64,000 nucleotides of DNA from Streptantibioticus_A sp037034305 (GCA_037034305.1 JBAGJY010000007.1:230996-294995), one strand, 5' to 3'; counted from the first letter of the stretch, positions 25,793-34,372 are shown. Notes: generated by a model from the sequence alone, not told the origin. Program-made: numbers and translations.

Positions 25793-27297
25793 ACAACCTG
25801 CCGGTACGCAGCCTGGCCAGCGACCTCCCCGAGGTGCGCCCGTTCGGACTGCCGCGGCTGACCGCCGGAATGGACATGGCGGCGCGACTGGACTGGACGA
25901 CGCACCTGTCCGTGCACGGTCCGCTGCCGGACCTCACGCTGTCCCAACTCACCGAGCTGGCGACCGACATCGACCTGCGCGGCCGGGGCGGCGCGGGCTT
26001 CCCCTTCGCCCGCAAGCTGCGCGCCGTCGCCGACTCGGCCCGCAAGCGGCGCGCCGGTACCGCCGTCGTGGTCAACGGCTGCGAGGGCGAACCGGCCTGC
26101 CGCAAGGACACCGTGCTGCTGGCCCGTGCCCCTCATCTGGTGCTGGACGGCGCGCTGTTGGCCGCCGAGGCGCTCGGCGCGGAGCAACTGGTGGTCGGCG
26201 TCGCCCAGGGGCCGCTGGAGGAGTCGGTGCGCTCGGCGCTGGCCGAGCGCGGGCTGTCCGACCGGCGCGGCCGACGGCTGCGGGCCCGGGTGTTCCGGAT
26301 GCCGGAGCGCTTCGTCTCCGGTGAGGCCACCGCGCTGCTGCGGGCGGCGGACGGCGGTCCCCCGCTGCCGCCCGGGCGGCGGGTGCGGTCCGCCGAGCGC
26401 GGACTGTCCGGGCTGCCCACGCTGGTGTCCAACACCGAGACGTTCGCGCAGATCGCGGTGGCCGCGCGGATGGGCGCGGAGTACTACGCGACGATGGGCG
26501 TGCCCGAGGAGCCGGGCACGGTGCTGCTCACCCTCGGCGGCTCGGTGCCGCGGCGGGTGGTGGTGGAGACCCCGACCGGGGTGCCGCTGACGCACGTGCT
26601 GGAAAGCTGCGGCACCGGCATCGGCCAGGGCGTGCTGGTCGGCGGCTACCACGGCGCCTGGCTGGATCCGAACTCCGCCTCGATGGCCTCGATCTCGCGC
26701 ACCAGCATGTCCGCGCACCGCGCCACGCTCGGCGCGGGAGCGGTGCTGCCGCTGTCCCACGACGTGTGCCCGCTGGGCGAGACGCTGCTGGTCGCCCGGT
26801 GGCTGGCGGCCGAGACGGCGGGCCAGTGCGGGCCGTGCCGCCTGGGGCTGCCCGCGCTCGCCGGTGCGCTGGCCGACGTGCTGGCCGGTGGCGGGCAGCC
26901 CGCCCTGGAGGCGCTGCGGCAGTACGCGGGGTCGGTACGCGGCCGGGGCGCGTGCAAACACCCGGACGGTTCGGCCCGGTTCGTGCTGTCGGCGGTGAAC
27001 ACGTTCACCGATGACCTCGCCGCCCACGTGCTGGGCGGCGGCTGCGGGCGACCGGTCGCCGGGCTGCTGCCGCTGCCGACCGACGACGGGCCGAGCGTCG
27101 GCGAACGGCTGGCCGTGGACTGGACGTTGTGCGTGGGGCACGGGCTGTGCGCGGACCTCCTGCCGGAGGCGATGCGGCTGGACCGCGACGGCTATCCGGT
27201 CTTCGACGACGCCCCGCTGCCGGAGTACCTGCTGCCGCGCGCCCGCCGGGCGGTGGCCCGCTGCCCGGCACTGGCACTGCGGCTGGAGCGCCGCTGA
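25789..27297 (+). CDS. NuoF-like flavin/Fe-S protein fused to a C-terminal ferredoxin domain
   Basis: 502 residues. A Rossmann-like FMN/NADH region begins with RGRGGAGFPFARK (about 64-76) and VNGCEGEPACRKD. An SLBB segment (about 245-300) and an iron-sulfur helical domain with QCGPCR (Cys347, Cys350) and GACKHP (Cys389) follow. The C-terminus is a small ferredoxin-like domain with Cys448, Cys454 and Cys492-Pro. In complex I NuoF the first motif is CGxCxPC; here the first Cys is Ala (ETAGQCGPC), so the N3-type cluster is incomplete or differently ligated. It probably passes electrons from NAD(P)H to the haem membrane protein encoded just upstream (ATGA overlap). Confidence 0.85.
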   Translation: MNNLPVRSLASDLPEVRPFGLPRLTAGMDMAARLDWTTHLSVHGPLPDLTLSQLTELATDIDLRGRGGAGFPFARKLRAVADSARKRRAGTAVVVNGCEGEPACRKDTVLLARAPHLVLDGALLAAEALGAEQLVVGVAQGPLEESVRSALAERGLSDRRGRRLRARVFRMPERFVSGEATALLRAADGGPPLPPGRRVRSAERGLSGLPTLVSNTETFAQIAVAARMGAEYYATMGVPEEPGTVLLTLGGSVPRRVVVETPTGVPLTHVLESCGTGIGQGVLVGGYHGAWLDPNSASMASISRTSMSAHRATLGAGAVLPLSHDVCPLGETLLVARWLAAETAGQCGPCRLGLPALAGALADVLAGGGQPALEALRQYAGSVRGRGACKHPDGSARFVLSAVNTFTDDLAAHVLGGGCGRPVAGLLPLPTDDGPSVGERLAVDWTLCVGHGLCADLLPEAMRLDRDGYPVFDDAPLPEYLLPRARRAVARCPALALRLERR

Positions 27298-27299
27298 GG

Positions 27300-27426
27300 A
27301 GGCCTCCGGCAAGGGGGGTGTGCCGCCGAGCGGCCTCGGGGATGCCGGGCACCTCCCCGGGTCGCCCGCCCCTTCAGGGCGCCGACGAACCGCCGCGCAC
27401 TTCGCCCGACCCTCTCTTGCGGGCGG
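27300..27426. repeat. Intergenic repeat family, copy 4
   Basis: Lies between convergent genes. Contains GCGGCCTCGGGGATGCCGGG, CGCCCCTTCAGGGCGC and the distal CGCGCACTTCGCCCGACCCT module shared with the copies at 7627 and 16240. Confidence 0.55.
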
Positions 27427-28656
27427 TCAGTGGTCCTCGCCGGTGTCGAGGAACTCCCGTATGGCGAACCCGGCGAGCACGGCCGCCGTGATCCACAGCA
27501 CCACCGGCGTGGTCGGATAGCTCCACAGGAACAGGACGACCGCCGCCACCGCGAGGATCAGCGCCCCCAGCCAGCGCTTGCGGCGGTGGACGAACCGTCC
27601 GGCGGCTCCCGGCCGCACCCCGGCCACCTCGCGCAGCGCGCCGATGCTGGAGCGTCCGGCGGAACGGACCGTGACGGCGGCCCGGGACGGCCCGATCAGG
27701 AACGCGCCGATGGCCGTGACCAGGGCCAGCGCGCCGATGGCCCGCACGCTCACCCGCAGGAACCGGATGAGGGTGTCGTACACCGCCGCCGCGGCGGGCT
27801 GCGAGACGTCCGGGGGCAGCCGGTCCAGGTAGACGTACCGGAAGGCGGTGAGCGTCAGGCCCAGCACCAGCATGGCCGCGGCCACCGCCAGCCCGGCGCC
27901 GATCAGCGCCCGGCGGCGGTCGTTGGCCAGCAGTACCCCCGTGGCGGCGACGAGCACGGTGACCACCGGAAGCCAGGTCCCGGCGAGTTGCAGCAGGCGG
28001 AACCAGAGCCTGACCTTGCCCAGGTTGTGGCTGGAGAAGACCGTGAAGTCGGTGTGCACGGCCGGGATCCTCGCCGCCGGTGCGAAGCCCCCCGCCACCA
28101 GTTCGTTCTTCACCTTCGCCACGACCGGCCCCAGGTCGACGGTGACCCGGTCGCCGTTGAGCGCCACCGCGCCGCCGCCCTTGCCGGTCAGCGCCTTGTC
28201 GAGGGTCGAGTGCGCCGCGCGGTTGGCCTCCGTCCAGACGGTGGCGAAGGCGCTGCTGCTGACCACCTTGTGCACGGTGCCGCTGACCACGTCGGTCAGC
28301 CCGGCGGTGATCGGCCCACTGAGCTGGTTGACCAGCCTGCCGCCGGTCGGTGTCGGAGCGCCGCGCCGGGCGGCGGCCTCGGCGAGTTGGTGCACCAGCG
28401 ACTTCACGTCGATCTGCGCCAGCACCACGTTGGTCACCCGGCGGGTGACCGCGTCCTGCACGTGGCTGTCGCCGGCGAGCGGCGCGACGGTGGCGACATA
28501 GCGGTTCGTGTCGTCCACCACGCTGTTCAGCCACACGGCGAGCGCGGACGGCAGGGCCAGCACCGCGGCCAGCACGATCAGCACGAACGAGCCCGTCGCC
28601 CGTGCCCGCCGGTGCGGCGGGCCGCTCGGCACGGGGTGCTCCGGGGCGTGGTTCAT
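27427..28656 (-). CDS. Integral membrane protein with large extracytoplasmic domain
   Basis: 409 residues. The first helix (about 21-43) is followed by an extracytoplasmic alpha/beta region of roughly 165 residues (about 45-212). Four or more helices follow (about 225-245, 255-275, 310-330, 360-400). The soluble part has VVDDTNRYVATVAPLA and repeated helix-forming segments. I do not recognise a named family, although similar membrane proteins are common and uncharacterised in Streptomyces. ATG 28656 begins a short Pro-rich cytosolic leader. The next gene in the same direction (28675-29100) lies 18 bases upstream, so the two probably form an operon. Confidence 0.8.
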   Translation of the reverse strand: MNHAPEHPVPSGPPHRRARATGSFVLIVLAAVLALPSALAVWLNSVVDDTNRYVATVAPLAGDSHVQDAVTRRVTNVVLAQIDVKSLVHQLAEAAARRGAPTPTGGRLVNQLSGPITAGLTDVVSGTVHKVVSSSAFATVWTEANRAAHSTLDKALTGKGGGAVALNGDRVTVDLGPVVAKVKNELVAGGFAPAARIPAVHTDFTVFSSHNLGKVRLWFRLLQLAGTWLPVVTVLVAATGVLLANDRRRALIGAGLAVAAAMLVLGLTLTAFRYVYLDRLPPDVSQPAAAAVYDTLIRFLRVSVRAIGALALVTAIGAFLIGPSRAAVTVRSAGRSSIGALREVAGVRPGAAGRFVHRRKRWLGALILAVAAVVLFLWSYPTTPVVLWITAAVLAGFAIREFLDTGEDH

Positions 28657-28674
28657 GCCGCCCGCCGCCGGAGG

Positions 28675-29100
28675 CTACCGAGGGGCGCCCGCCTGCTGGG
28701 CACGGCCACCGTAGACACTCAGCCCGTAGATGGCGGTGACGTCCAGCGCGATGATCAGCACCGACCACACGGGGTAGGACGGGATGAAGAACATCTGCGC
28801 GAACGCGTTCAGGCCCAGCACCACGACGCCGAACCAGCGCGCCCACTCGGACCCCGTTGACAGCACGCCGAAGCAGGCGACGGCCTGCAGGACCGCCAAG
28901 CCGACCATCAGCCAGCCGAAGGCCGCCAGGTCGCCGAGGACGAAGTGGGCGTTGCCGAGGAAGACATGCGAGTTGGCGATGGCCGCGATGCCGTCGAGCC
29001 CGTTGAAGAGTGCCAGCAGACCCAGCATGACCCCTGCGAACATCACCAGACCGCGGCCCTCCTGCTCTGCCACGCCGGTCCGGTACGCATGTGAAGTCAT
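28675..29100 (-). CDS. Four-helix small membrane protein (DUF7144-like)
   Basis: 141 residues with four membrane helices in about 115 residues and a short cytosolic N-terminus. It resembles the family of small actinomycete membrane proteins recently grouped as DUF7144. Conserved-looking features are the GLLALFNGLDGIAAI, LGDLAAFGW and WARWFGVV segments. Function unknown; such genes often sit beside other membrane or stress genes. ATG 29100 is chosen because GGAGG lies six bases upstream. Likely co-transcribed with the 27427 gene. Confidence 0.85.
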   Translation of the reverse strand: MTSHAYRTGVAEQEGRGLVMFAGVMLGLLALFNGLDGIAAIANSHVFLGNAHFVLGDLAAFGWLMVGLAVLQAVACFGVLSTGSEWARWFGVVVLGLNAFAQMFFIPSYPVWSVLIIALDVTAIYGLSVYGGRAQQAGAPR

Positions 29101-29204
29101 AAGAACCTCCATGTTCGCCCCCTTCGAGTAGTTTTCCCGTTTTTGTGGGGCTCTACCGGGTCACCATCCGAAGTCGGGTCGTCGCCGGTGGTTACCATCG
29201 CCGG

Positions 29205-29732
29205 ATGGAGCGGAGACGACTGGCGGTGTGGGTGGCGCTGCGCTCCCTGCTCATCGCGACCGTCTTCTTCGCCGCGTACTACCTGCTGCCCATGGACCGC
29301 CCGTTCACCGGGGGCACGGCGGTCGCGCTGGTGCTGGGGCTGGCCGTGGTGGCGCTGCTGATCGCCGGGGAGGTGCGCGAGATCGTGCGGGCCCGGCACC
29401 CGCGGCTGCGGGCGCTCGAGGCGCTGGCCACCGCCCTGCCGCTCTTCCTGGTGCTGTTCGCCAGCTGCTACTACCTGCTGGAGCTGAGCCAACCGGGCAG
29501 CTTCAGCCAGCACATGACCAGGACCGACGCGTTGTACTTCACGGTCGCCACGTTCAGCACGGTCGGCTACGGGGACGTCGCCGCCCACTCGCAGACCGCC
29601 CGCGTGCTGGCGATGGTGCAGATCGCGGGCGACCTCCTGCTGATCGGGGTGGCCGCCAGGATGGTGGTGGGCGCCGTCGACGTGGGCCTGCGGCGGCGCG
29701 AGCGCGACGCCGGGGACCGCGAGGGCCGGTGA
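29205..29732 (+). CDS. Potassium channel, two-pore-helix (Ion_trans_2) type
   Basis: 175 residues. Four hydrophobic segments (about 12-30, 38-56, 72-95, 130-155) precede or surround the pore loop FSTVGYGDVA, whose TVGYGD (119-124) is the canonical K+ selectivity filter. There is no TrkA-N/RCK domain; the tail is short and basic. ATG 29205 lies six bases after TACCAT, compatible with a leaderless transcript; the frame continues upstream without a better start. It is a passive K+ channel subunit, presumably tetrameric. Confidence 0.9.
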   Translation: MERRRLAVWVALRSLLIATVFFAAYYLLPMDRPFTGGTAVALVLGLAVVALLIAGEVREIVRARHPRLRALEALATALPLFLVLFASCYYLLELSQPGSFSQHMTRTDALYFTVATFSTVGYGDVAAHSQTARVLAMVQIAGDLLLIGVAARMVVGAVDVGLRRRERDAGDREGR

Positions 29733-29739
29733 CCCCCGG

Positions 29740-30285
29740 TCAGTGCCCGGTCCCGGTCTCCTCGAAGTAGGAGTCCAGCACGGTGTCCAGTTCCGCCGCC
29801 CACCGCTTGGGCAGGCTCCGGTCGGGCGCCTCGATGTCGGCGTCGTAGCTGCGGCGGCCGGTGGTGTACACGGTGACGGTGAGTCGGCGGCCGAAACGCG
29901 GGGTGTCCATCTCCACCGCGCCGATCTCCGACCAGTCGAACTCGGCTGTCTCCTCGTCCAGTCGGAACGTGACGCCGGTGCTGTCCACGGTGATCGAGCC
30001 GCGTCGGTCGGACGCCTCGAAGACCGGGCCGTCGACCACCGGCCGCGGCTCCTCCTCGCCGACAGCCGGTTCTGGTTCCGCTGCCGGTTCCGGTTCCGCG
30101 TCCGCTTCCAGTTCCGGTTCGGCCTTCGCCGCCGATTCGGGGCGGGCGTACGGTGCGAAGTCCGCCGGTACCAGCGGCTGCACCTCCGCCCCGGCAGGGC
30201 GCGGCGGGGTCAGGCCGGGGACGAACGCCGGATCGGTTCCGGCGGCGTGCACGGGCGGGCTGTTCTGACCTATGCGGTGCTCCAC
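29740..30285 (-). CDS. PH-like domain protein with acidic Pro/Glu repeat region
   Basis: 181 residues from GTG 30285. The N-terminus is disordered and contains a repeated Glu-Pro/Ala-Glu segment (about 55-80). The C-terminal 95 residues form a small beta-rich domain (FDWSEIGAVEMDTPRF, TVTVYTTGRRSYDADIEAP) with the look of a bacterial PH-like fold. No enzymatic motif. The start follows a CATACT element by seven bases, compatible with a leaderless mRNA. Function unknown. Confidence 0.75.
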   Translation of the reverse strand: MEHRIGQNSPPVHAAGTDPAFVPGLTPPRPAGAEVQPLVPADFAPYARPESAAKAEPELEADAEPEPAAEPEPAVGEEEPRPVVDGPVFEASDRRGSITVDSTGVTFRLDEETAEFDWSEIGAVEMDTPRFGRRLTVTVYTTGRRSYDADIEAPDRSLPKRWAAELDTVLDSYFEETGTGH

Positions 30286-30314
30286 GGCGGGCAGTATGGC
30301 CGATGGAGCTGTGC

Positions 30315-30347
30315 GGGCGGTAGCCGGGCCGGGCCCGGCCACCGCCC
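30315..30347 (-). terminator. Hairpin after the first L,D-transpeptidase gene
   Basis: GGGCGGT (30315-30321) pairs with ACCGCCC (30341-30347), with an inner CCGGGCC/GGGCCCGG stem, nine bases beyond the stop at 30357. Confidence 0.55.
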
Positions 30348-30356
30348 ACCTGACGC

Positions 30357-31340
30357 CTAGGAGCCGGTGGTCTGCTGACCGGTGGCGCTGTCGGCCAGCC
30401 ACTGGGTCCACGAGACGTTGAAGTCCGCGTAGCCGTTGTCCCCGGCGGCGTCGCCGCGCGGCGAGCCGGAGATGGTCACCGGGTCGCCCTGCTCGACGTT
30501 GTTGTAGAACCACTTGGCGTCGTCCATCGACAGATGGACGCAGCCGTGCGAGCCGTAGCTGTGACCCGGGTACGGGTCGCCGGTGGAGTAGTGGACGTAG
30601 GTGCCGGACGTGGTGAGCTGCACGTCCCAAGGCAGCGTCAGGTCGTAGAAGTTGGGGTTCTTCTTGTCGCAGGTTATGCCGACGCTGCAGGAGGTCATCC
30701 GCACCTTGGCTTGCTTGTCCATCACGGCCATGGTGCCGTCCCAGGACGGGAAGTCCGGGCTGCCCGCGTCGATCGGCATGGTGCGCACCACCGAGCCGTT
30801 GCGGGTGACCTTCATGGTGTGGCCGGTCACCGAGACGCTGGCCTCGAAGTCGCCGCCGATGGTGAAGGTGTGCTGGTAGCCGCGGGTGCCGTAGCGGCCG
30901 TTGCCGTCGCCGACGCCGTTCAGGTCGGCGTTGAGGGTGACCTTGGTGCCGGACGGCCAGTACTTCTGCGGGCGGAAGTCGACCCGGGTGTCGCTGAACC
31001 AGTGCCAGGCGCCGGTGACCGGCGTGGAGGTGGTCACCTTCAGGTGCCGTTCGACGTCAGCCCGTGCGGAGTGCGCCACCGGGTTGGAGAACTGCACCGA
31101 TATCGGCATGGCCACGCCCACGGTGCTGCCGTTCTCCGGCGCGATGGTGTCCAGCAGCATCGGCGGCCCGGCGGGCCGGGTCGGCGACGGATGCGCACTC
31201 GGCCTGGCCGTCGCACTGGGCTGTGCGGACGCCTTCGCGTCGTTCGTCGAGGCCACCGCGTGCCCACCGCACGCGGTGGCGCTCGTCAGTACCGCACCAG
31301 CCAGTAGGGCCATCCCGATGCCGCGCTTGATACGCACCAC
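30357..31340 (-). CDS. L,D-transpeptidase lipoprotein (YkuD, with Ig-like domain)
   Basis: 327 residues. A lipoprotein signal peptide ends in SATAC with lipidation Cys24. A Pro/Ser linker, a bacterial Ig-like domain (about 60-165) and the YkuD domain (about 165-300) follow. The active site is HSYGSHGCVH with Cys267. Such enzymes make 3-3 cross-links in peptidoglycan or attach proteins to it, as in mycobacterial Ldt proteins. A close paralogue lies 193 bases upstream in the same direction. GTG 31340 is chosen (AAAGG just upstream); a second GTG follows at once. Confidence 0.95.
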   Translation of the reverse strand: MVRIKRGIGMALLAGAVLTSATACGGHAVASTNDAKASAQPSATARPSAHPSPTRPAGPPMLLDTIAPENGSTVGVAMPISVQFSNPVAHSARADVERHLKVTTSTPVTGAWHWFSDTRVDFRPQKYWPSGTKVTLNADLNGVGDGNGRYGTRGYQHTFTIGGDFEASVSVTGHTMKVTRNGSVVRTMPIDAGSPDFPSWDGTMAVMDKQAKVRMTSCSVGITCDKKNPNFYDLTLPWDVQLTTSGTYVHYSTGDPYPGHSYGSHGCVHLSMDDAKWFYNNVEQGDPVTISGSPRGDAAGDNGYADFNVSWTQWLADSATGQQTTGS

Positions 31341-31483
31341 GCCTTTACTCCACTCACGTCACTTCGGGGGATGTTCAACATCACCAGAGACATCGACTGT
31401 AAGCAACGGGTTCCAGGGAGGTTGCAAAGCAAAGGCCAAAAATCGGACGAGCGACACGATTCACAGATCCGGCGCCGCGAAAA

Positions 31484-31518
31484 CGCCCAGGCCCGGGTCG
31501 CTGACCTGGGCCTGGGCG
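31484..31518 (-). terminator. Hairpin terminator between the two L,D-transpeptidase genes
   Basis: Sixteen-base arms (31484-31499, 31503-31518) with one mismatch, followed on the minus strand by a short T-run. It separates transcription of the two paralogues. Confidence 0.7.
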
Positions 31519-31533
31519 GGTGCGGTACGGGGG

Positions 31534-32511
31534 TCAGACGGTGATGGCGCCGGTGGCGCTGCCCGCCAGCCACTGCGACCAGCTCAGGTCGTAGTCCGCG
31601 TAGCCGTTGTCCCCGGCGGCCTTGCCGCGCGGCGAACCGGTGATGGTGACCGGGTCGCCCTGCTTGGCGTAGTTGTAGAACCACTGCGAGTCAGCGAGTG
31701 ACAGGTGGACGCAGCCGTGCGAGCCGTTGGCGTGGCCCGGGTGCGGGTCCGCGGTCGAGTAGTGGACGTACGTGCCCGAGAAGGTCAGGTGGACGTCCCA
31801 AGGCAGCGTGATGTCGTAGTAGTTGGGGTTGTGCGGGTCGCAGGTGATGCCGACGCTGCAGGAGGTCATCCGCACCTTGGCCTGCTTGTCGATGACCGCC
31901 ATGGTGCCGTCCCAGGACGGGAACTGCGGGCTGCCCGCGTCGATCGGCATGGTGCGTACCAGCTTGCCGCCGCGGTAGACCTTCATGGTGTGGCCCGGCA
32001 CGGAGATGGTGGTCTCCACGTCGGCGCCGATGGTGAAGGTGTGCTGGTAGGCGTGGGTGCCGTAGCGGCCGTAGCCGTCGCCGACGCCGGTCAGGTCGGC
32101 GTTGAGGCTGACCTTGGTGCCGGACGGCCAGTACTTCTGCGGGCGGAAGTCGACCCGCCGGTCGCCGAACCAGTGCCAGGCGCCGGTGACCGGCGTGGAG
32201 GTGGTCACCTTCAGGTGCCGCTCGATGTTGGCCCGGGCCGAGGGCGCCACCGGGTTGGAGAACACCACCGATATCGGCATGGCCACGCCCACCGTGCTAC
32301 CGCTGGTCGGCGTGATCGAGTCCAGCAGCATCGCCGCCCGCGCACCCGCCTTGGACCCGGCGGCCCGCGGCGCGCTCGCCTTCACCGGCGTCTTCGCCGC
32401 CGCCTTGGCGTTCGGCGTCGCCGCCATCGCGTTGCCGCCGAACGCACCCGTACCGGCCAGTACCACCCCGGCCAGCAGTGCGACCCCAGCGCTGCGCTTT
32501 CTCCGCCTCAC
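31534..32511 (-). CDS. L,D-transpeptidase, secreted paralogue without lipobox
   Basis: 325 residues, a tandem duplicate of the downstream gene with the same Ig-like plus YkuD layout and active site NGSHGCVH at Cys267. The signal peptide differs: the position of the lipidation Cys is Phe (GTGAFGGNAMA) and an Ala-x-Ala-type cleavage site follows, so this copy should be released or wall-associated instead of lipid-anchored. The linker is Ala/Lys-rich instead of Pro/Ser-rich. The two copies probably divide cross-linking between the membrane-proximal and outer wall. Confidence 0.95.
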   Translation of the reverse strand: MRRRKRSAGVALLAGVVLAGTGAFGGNAMAATPNAKAAAKTPVKASAPRAAGSKAGARAAMLLDSITPTSGSTVGVAMPISVVFSNPVAPSARANIERHLKVTTSTPVTGAWHWFGDRRVDFRPQKYWPSGTKVSLNADLTGVGDGYGRYGTHAYQHTFTIGADVETTISVPGHTMKVYRGGKLVRTMPIDAGSPQFPSWDGTMAVIDKQAKVRMTSCSVGITCDPHNPNYYDITLPWDVHLTFSGTYVHYSTADPHPGHANGSHGCVHLSLADSQWFYNYAKQGDPVTITGSPRGKAAGDNGYADYDLSWSQWLAGSATGAITV

Positions 32512-32628
32512 GCTCTGCTCCGTTCATGTCAGGTCAGATGTCACCGCCGTCTCAGACACGGGAGCGGCGTGAACGGTTGCGGGCGGGGGGCAAAGCATCA
32601 GCCAAGAACGCCGGTTGGGCCCCGCGGA

Positions 32629-32724
32629 GTGACCCTCACGTTCGGCCTCGGCTGGGCCGCCGTGGCGGCCGGTGTCCTCGGCTGGTTCCCGCAGGGGCTG
32701 CGGGAACGGACGCGGCGCAAGTGA
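32629..32724 (+). CDS. Possible 31-residue single-helix membrane peptide
   Basis: A GTG-initiated frame gives a short hydrophobic helix (TFGLGWAAVAAGVLGW) and a basic tail (LRERTRRK). Its TGA overlaps the GTG of the next gene (GTGA), an arrangement typical of coupled actinomycete genes, and this is the main support. The ribosome site is poor. It could alternatively be non-coding leader. Confidence 0.4.
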   Translation: MTLTFGLGWAAVAAGVLGWFPQGLRERTRRK

Positions 32725-33050
32725 CCGGGGAGCGGCCGGAGTTGGTGGAGGCGTTCCTCCAGCCCACCCGGTTGAAGATCGTGGCGCTGCTGTCGGGGTG
32801 TGCCTCGGCTCAGTTCCGGGTGGTCCGTGACCGTCTGGAGTTGTCCGATTCGCTGCTGTCGAAGCATGTGTCGGGCCTGAAGAAGGAAGGCCTCGTCGCG
32901 GTGCGCAAGAGCATGGCGGGCAGCATGCCGCAGACCTGGCTGTCGCTGACCTGGCGCGGGCGCAGGGCGTTCGTCGGGCACGTGGCGGCGCTGCGGCAGA
33001 TGGCCGACGACGTGGTGTGGCCGCAGGAGGAGGCCGACGCCCCGAAGTGA
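32721..33050 (+). CDS. Winged-helix transcriptional regulator (MarR/ArsR-like)
   Basis: 109 residues from GTG 32721. The helix-turn-helix region spans LKIVALLSGC to SLLSKHVSGLKKEGLVAVRK, followed by a wing and a C-terminal dimer helix (FVGHVAALRQMADDV). Small single-domain regulators of this kind control adjacent genes in response to an unknown ligand. No obvious partner apart from the short membrane peptide frame that overlaps its start. Convergent with the CAP-protein gene. Confidence 0.88.
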   Translation: MTGERPELVEAFLQPTRLKIVALLSGCASAQFRVVRDRLELSDSLLSKHVSGLKKEGLVAVRKSMAGSMPQTWLSLTWRGRRAFVGHVAALRQMADDVVWPQEEADAPK

Positions 33051-33125
33051 CGGGGTGCCAGCCGCCTTCGGCGGTCCGCGCCTCCTCTTCGCCTTCCGGA
33101 TCAACCCCTTTGCCCGCCGCGGCGG

Positions 33126-33893
33126 TTACTGGGAGAAGTCCTGGGTCAGCCACACGGTGCCCGCCGGGTCGCGGTAGGTGGCGATGCCTATGCGGGTGTA
33201 GGTGGAGCTGAGGATGTTCTGGCGGTGGCCGTCGTTCGGGGCCTTCTCGTCGAGCATGCCCTGCGTCAGTTGGACGGCCATCGACGTCACCGCCTGCGTC
33301 GTGGCGCTCAACGGGCCGCCCTCGCCTATGTTCTCGCCGCCCGCCGAGGCCGGTACGCCCTGCGCCTGGTCGCGCTCGTAGAACGGCGGCTCGCCCGGGC
33401 ACTGGTGGGACAGGCCGCAGCCGCCCGCCATCACCTGGTTGTGCGCGGCCGCCGCCCGGGTCAGCCCGTTCAGCAGGGTGTACGGGCGCAGCCCCTGGGC
33501 GGCGCGTGCCTTGTTGATCAGCGCGAGCACCTGCTGGACCGGACCGTCGTCACCCGTGGTGGTGGGGGAGGCGGTCGGGCGCGGGTGGTGCGTGGGGTGC
33601 GGGGTGGGATGGGCGACGGGTACGTGGCGGGCCGGGGGGTGGGAGGCGGCTGGGGTCGGGGTGGGCGGCCAGGTGGTGTCGGATGCCGGTTGCGGGCTCC
33701 ACGCTCCGGGGGAGCCCTGGTGCGCGGCGGCCGTGGACGTGGGCGGCTGGCCGGGGCGGCCCAGGCAGGCGAAGGCGGTGCCGCCGCCGAGAACGGCGAT
33801 CGCGGCGCCTCCCGCCAGTGCCACCCGCAGCCGCGGCCTGCGCGGGCGGCGGTGGCCGCTGTTTCCCGTGGCGGTGCGGTGGTGCGCGCTCAT
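33126..33893 (-). CDS. Secreted/anchored CAP (SCP/PR-1) domain protein
   Basis: 255 residues. A basic N-terminus with a membrane anchor (about 24-42) leads to a long Pro/Thr/His-rich linker. A CAP domain (about 118-255) contains VQQVLALINKARAAQG, GENIGEG, DGHRQNILSSTYTRIGIA and the C-terminal WLTQDFSQ. A Cys pair (CGLSHQC) is conserved with the CAP domain of the sigma-factor fusion at 46051-47718, and the two domains are clearly paralogous. CAP proteins in bacteria are extracellular, of mostly unknown biochemical function. AGAGG precedes ATG 33893. Confidence 0.9.
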   Translation of the reverse strand: MSAHHRTATGNSGHRRPRRPRLRVALAGGAAIAVLGGGTAFACLGRPGQPPTSTAAAHQGSPGAWSPQPASDTTWPPTPTPAASHPPARHVPVAHPTPHPTHHPRPTASPTTTGDDGPVQQVLALINKARAAQGLRPYTLLNGLTRAAAAHNQVMAGGCGLSHQCPGEPPFYERDQAQGVPASAGGENIGEGGPLSATTQAVTSMAVQLTQGMLDEKAPNDGHRQNILSSTYTRIGIATYRDPAGTVWLTQDFSQ

Positions 33894-34372
33894 GTGCCGT
33901 TACCTCTGGTTTCTTGGGATGGATGGTTTCCGGGCGGCAACGAACCTAGGCGGTTTCGGCGGCCTGGAGTGCGACTTTGGGATCCGTTAAGGCGCAGATC
34001 AGGCGGGGTTCGGGAGCGCGGCGCGGGCGCGCGTGAACTGCCGGGGTGCGTAAGGGCGTTGGGGTGGCTGACGGCCCGTCAGGCCGCCCACCGGTGTGGC
34101 TGCTGGGGACGGCGGGCGGGCGGGGGCCAGCGTGATCGCCGGGGTGGGCCGGGGGCCGGGGGTACCGGAGCGGTGGGCTGCGGATCGCGCGGCGGGTGGC
34201 GCGCGGCGGAACGCGGTGGGCGCGGGCCGTTCGTGCGCGGCGGAACGCGGTGGGCGCGGGCCGTTCGTGCGCGGCGGAACGCGGTGGGCGCGGCCCCCGG
34301 ACGGCCCATCCGTACCGGCCCGTCACCCCGGCCCGGCGTTGCGGGCCGGGAGGGGCGGAGTTGGAATCAGGT
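33894..34372. other. Intergenic region upstream of the permease fusion
   Basis: 479 bases without a convincing gene. Apart from the 34-base tandem repeat (34201-34293) it holds very GC-rich sequence and no recognisable -10/-35 pair. Open frames through it have Arg/Gly/Ala-only composition and no start signals. Confidence 0.5.
34201..34293. repeat. 34-bp direct tandem repeat, about 2.7 copies
   Basis: The unit starting GCGCGGCGGAACGCGGTGGG is repeated at 34201-34234 and 34235-34268 without mismatch. A partial third copy runs to about 34293. It ends 80 bases before the start of the permease fusion. Confidence 0.85.

Noticed and set aside
32478..32720. Longer N-terminus for the small winged-helix regulator
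   Set aside because: The upstream part is not protein-like, and GTG 32721 overlaps a preceding stop in the usual coupled manner.
34201..34293. Possible CRISPR array
   Set aside because: Repeats are directly adjacent with no spacers and only about 2.7 copies.
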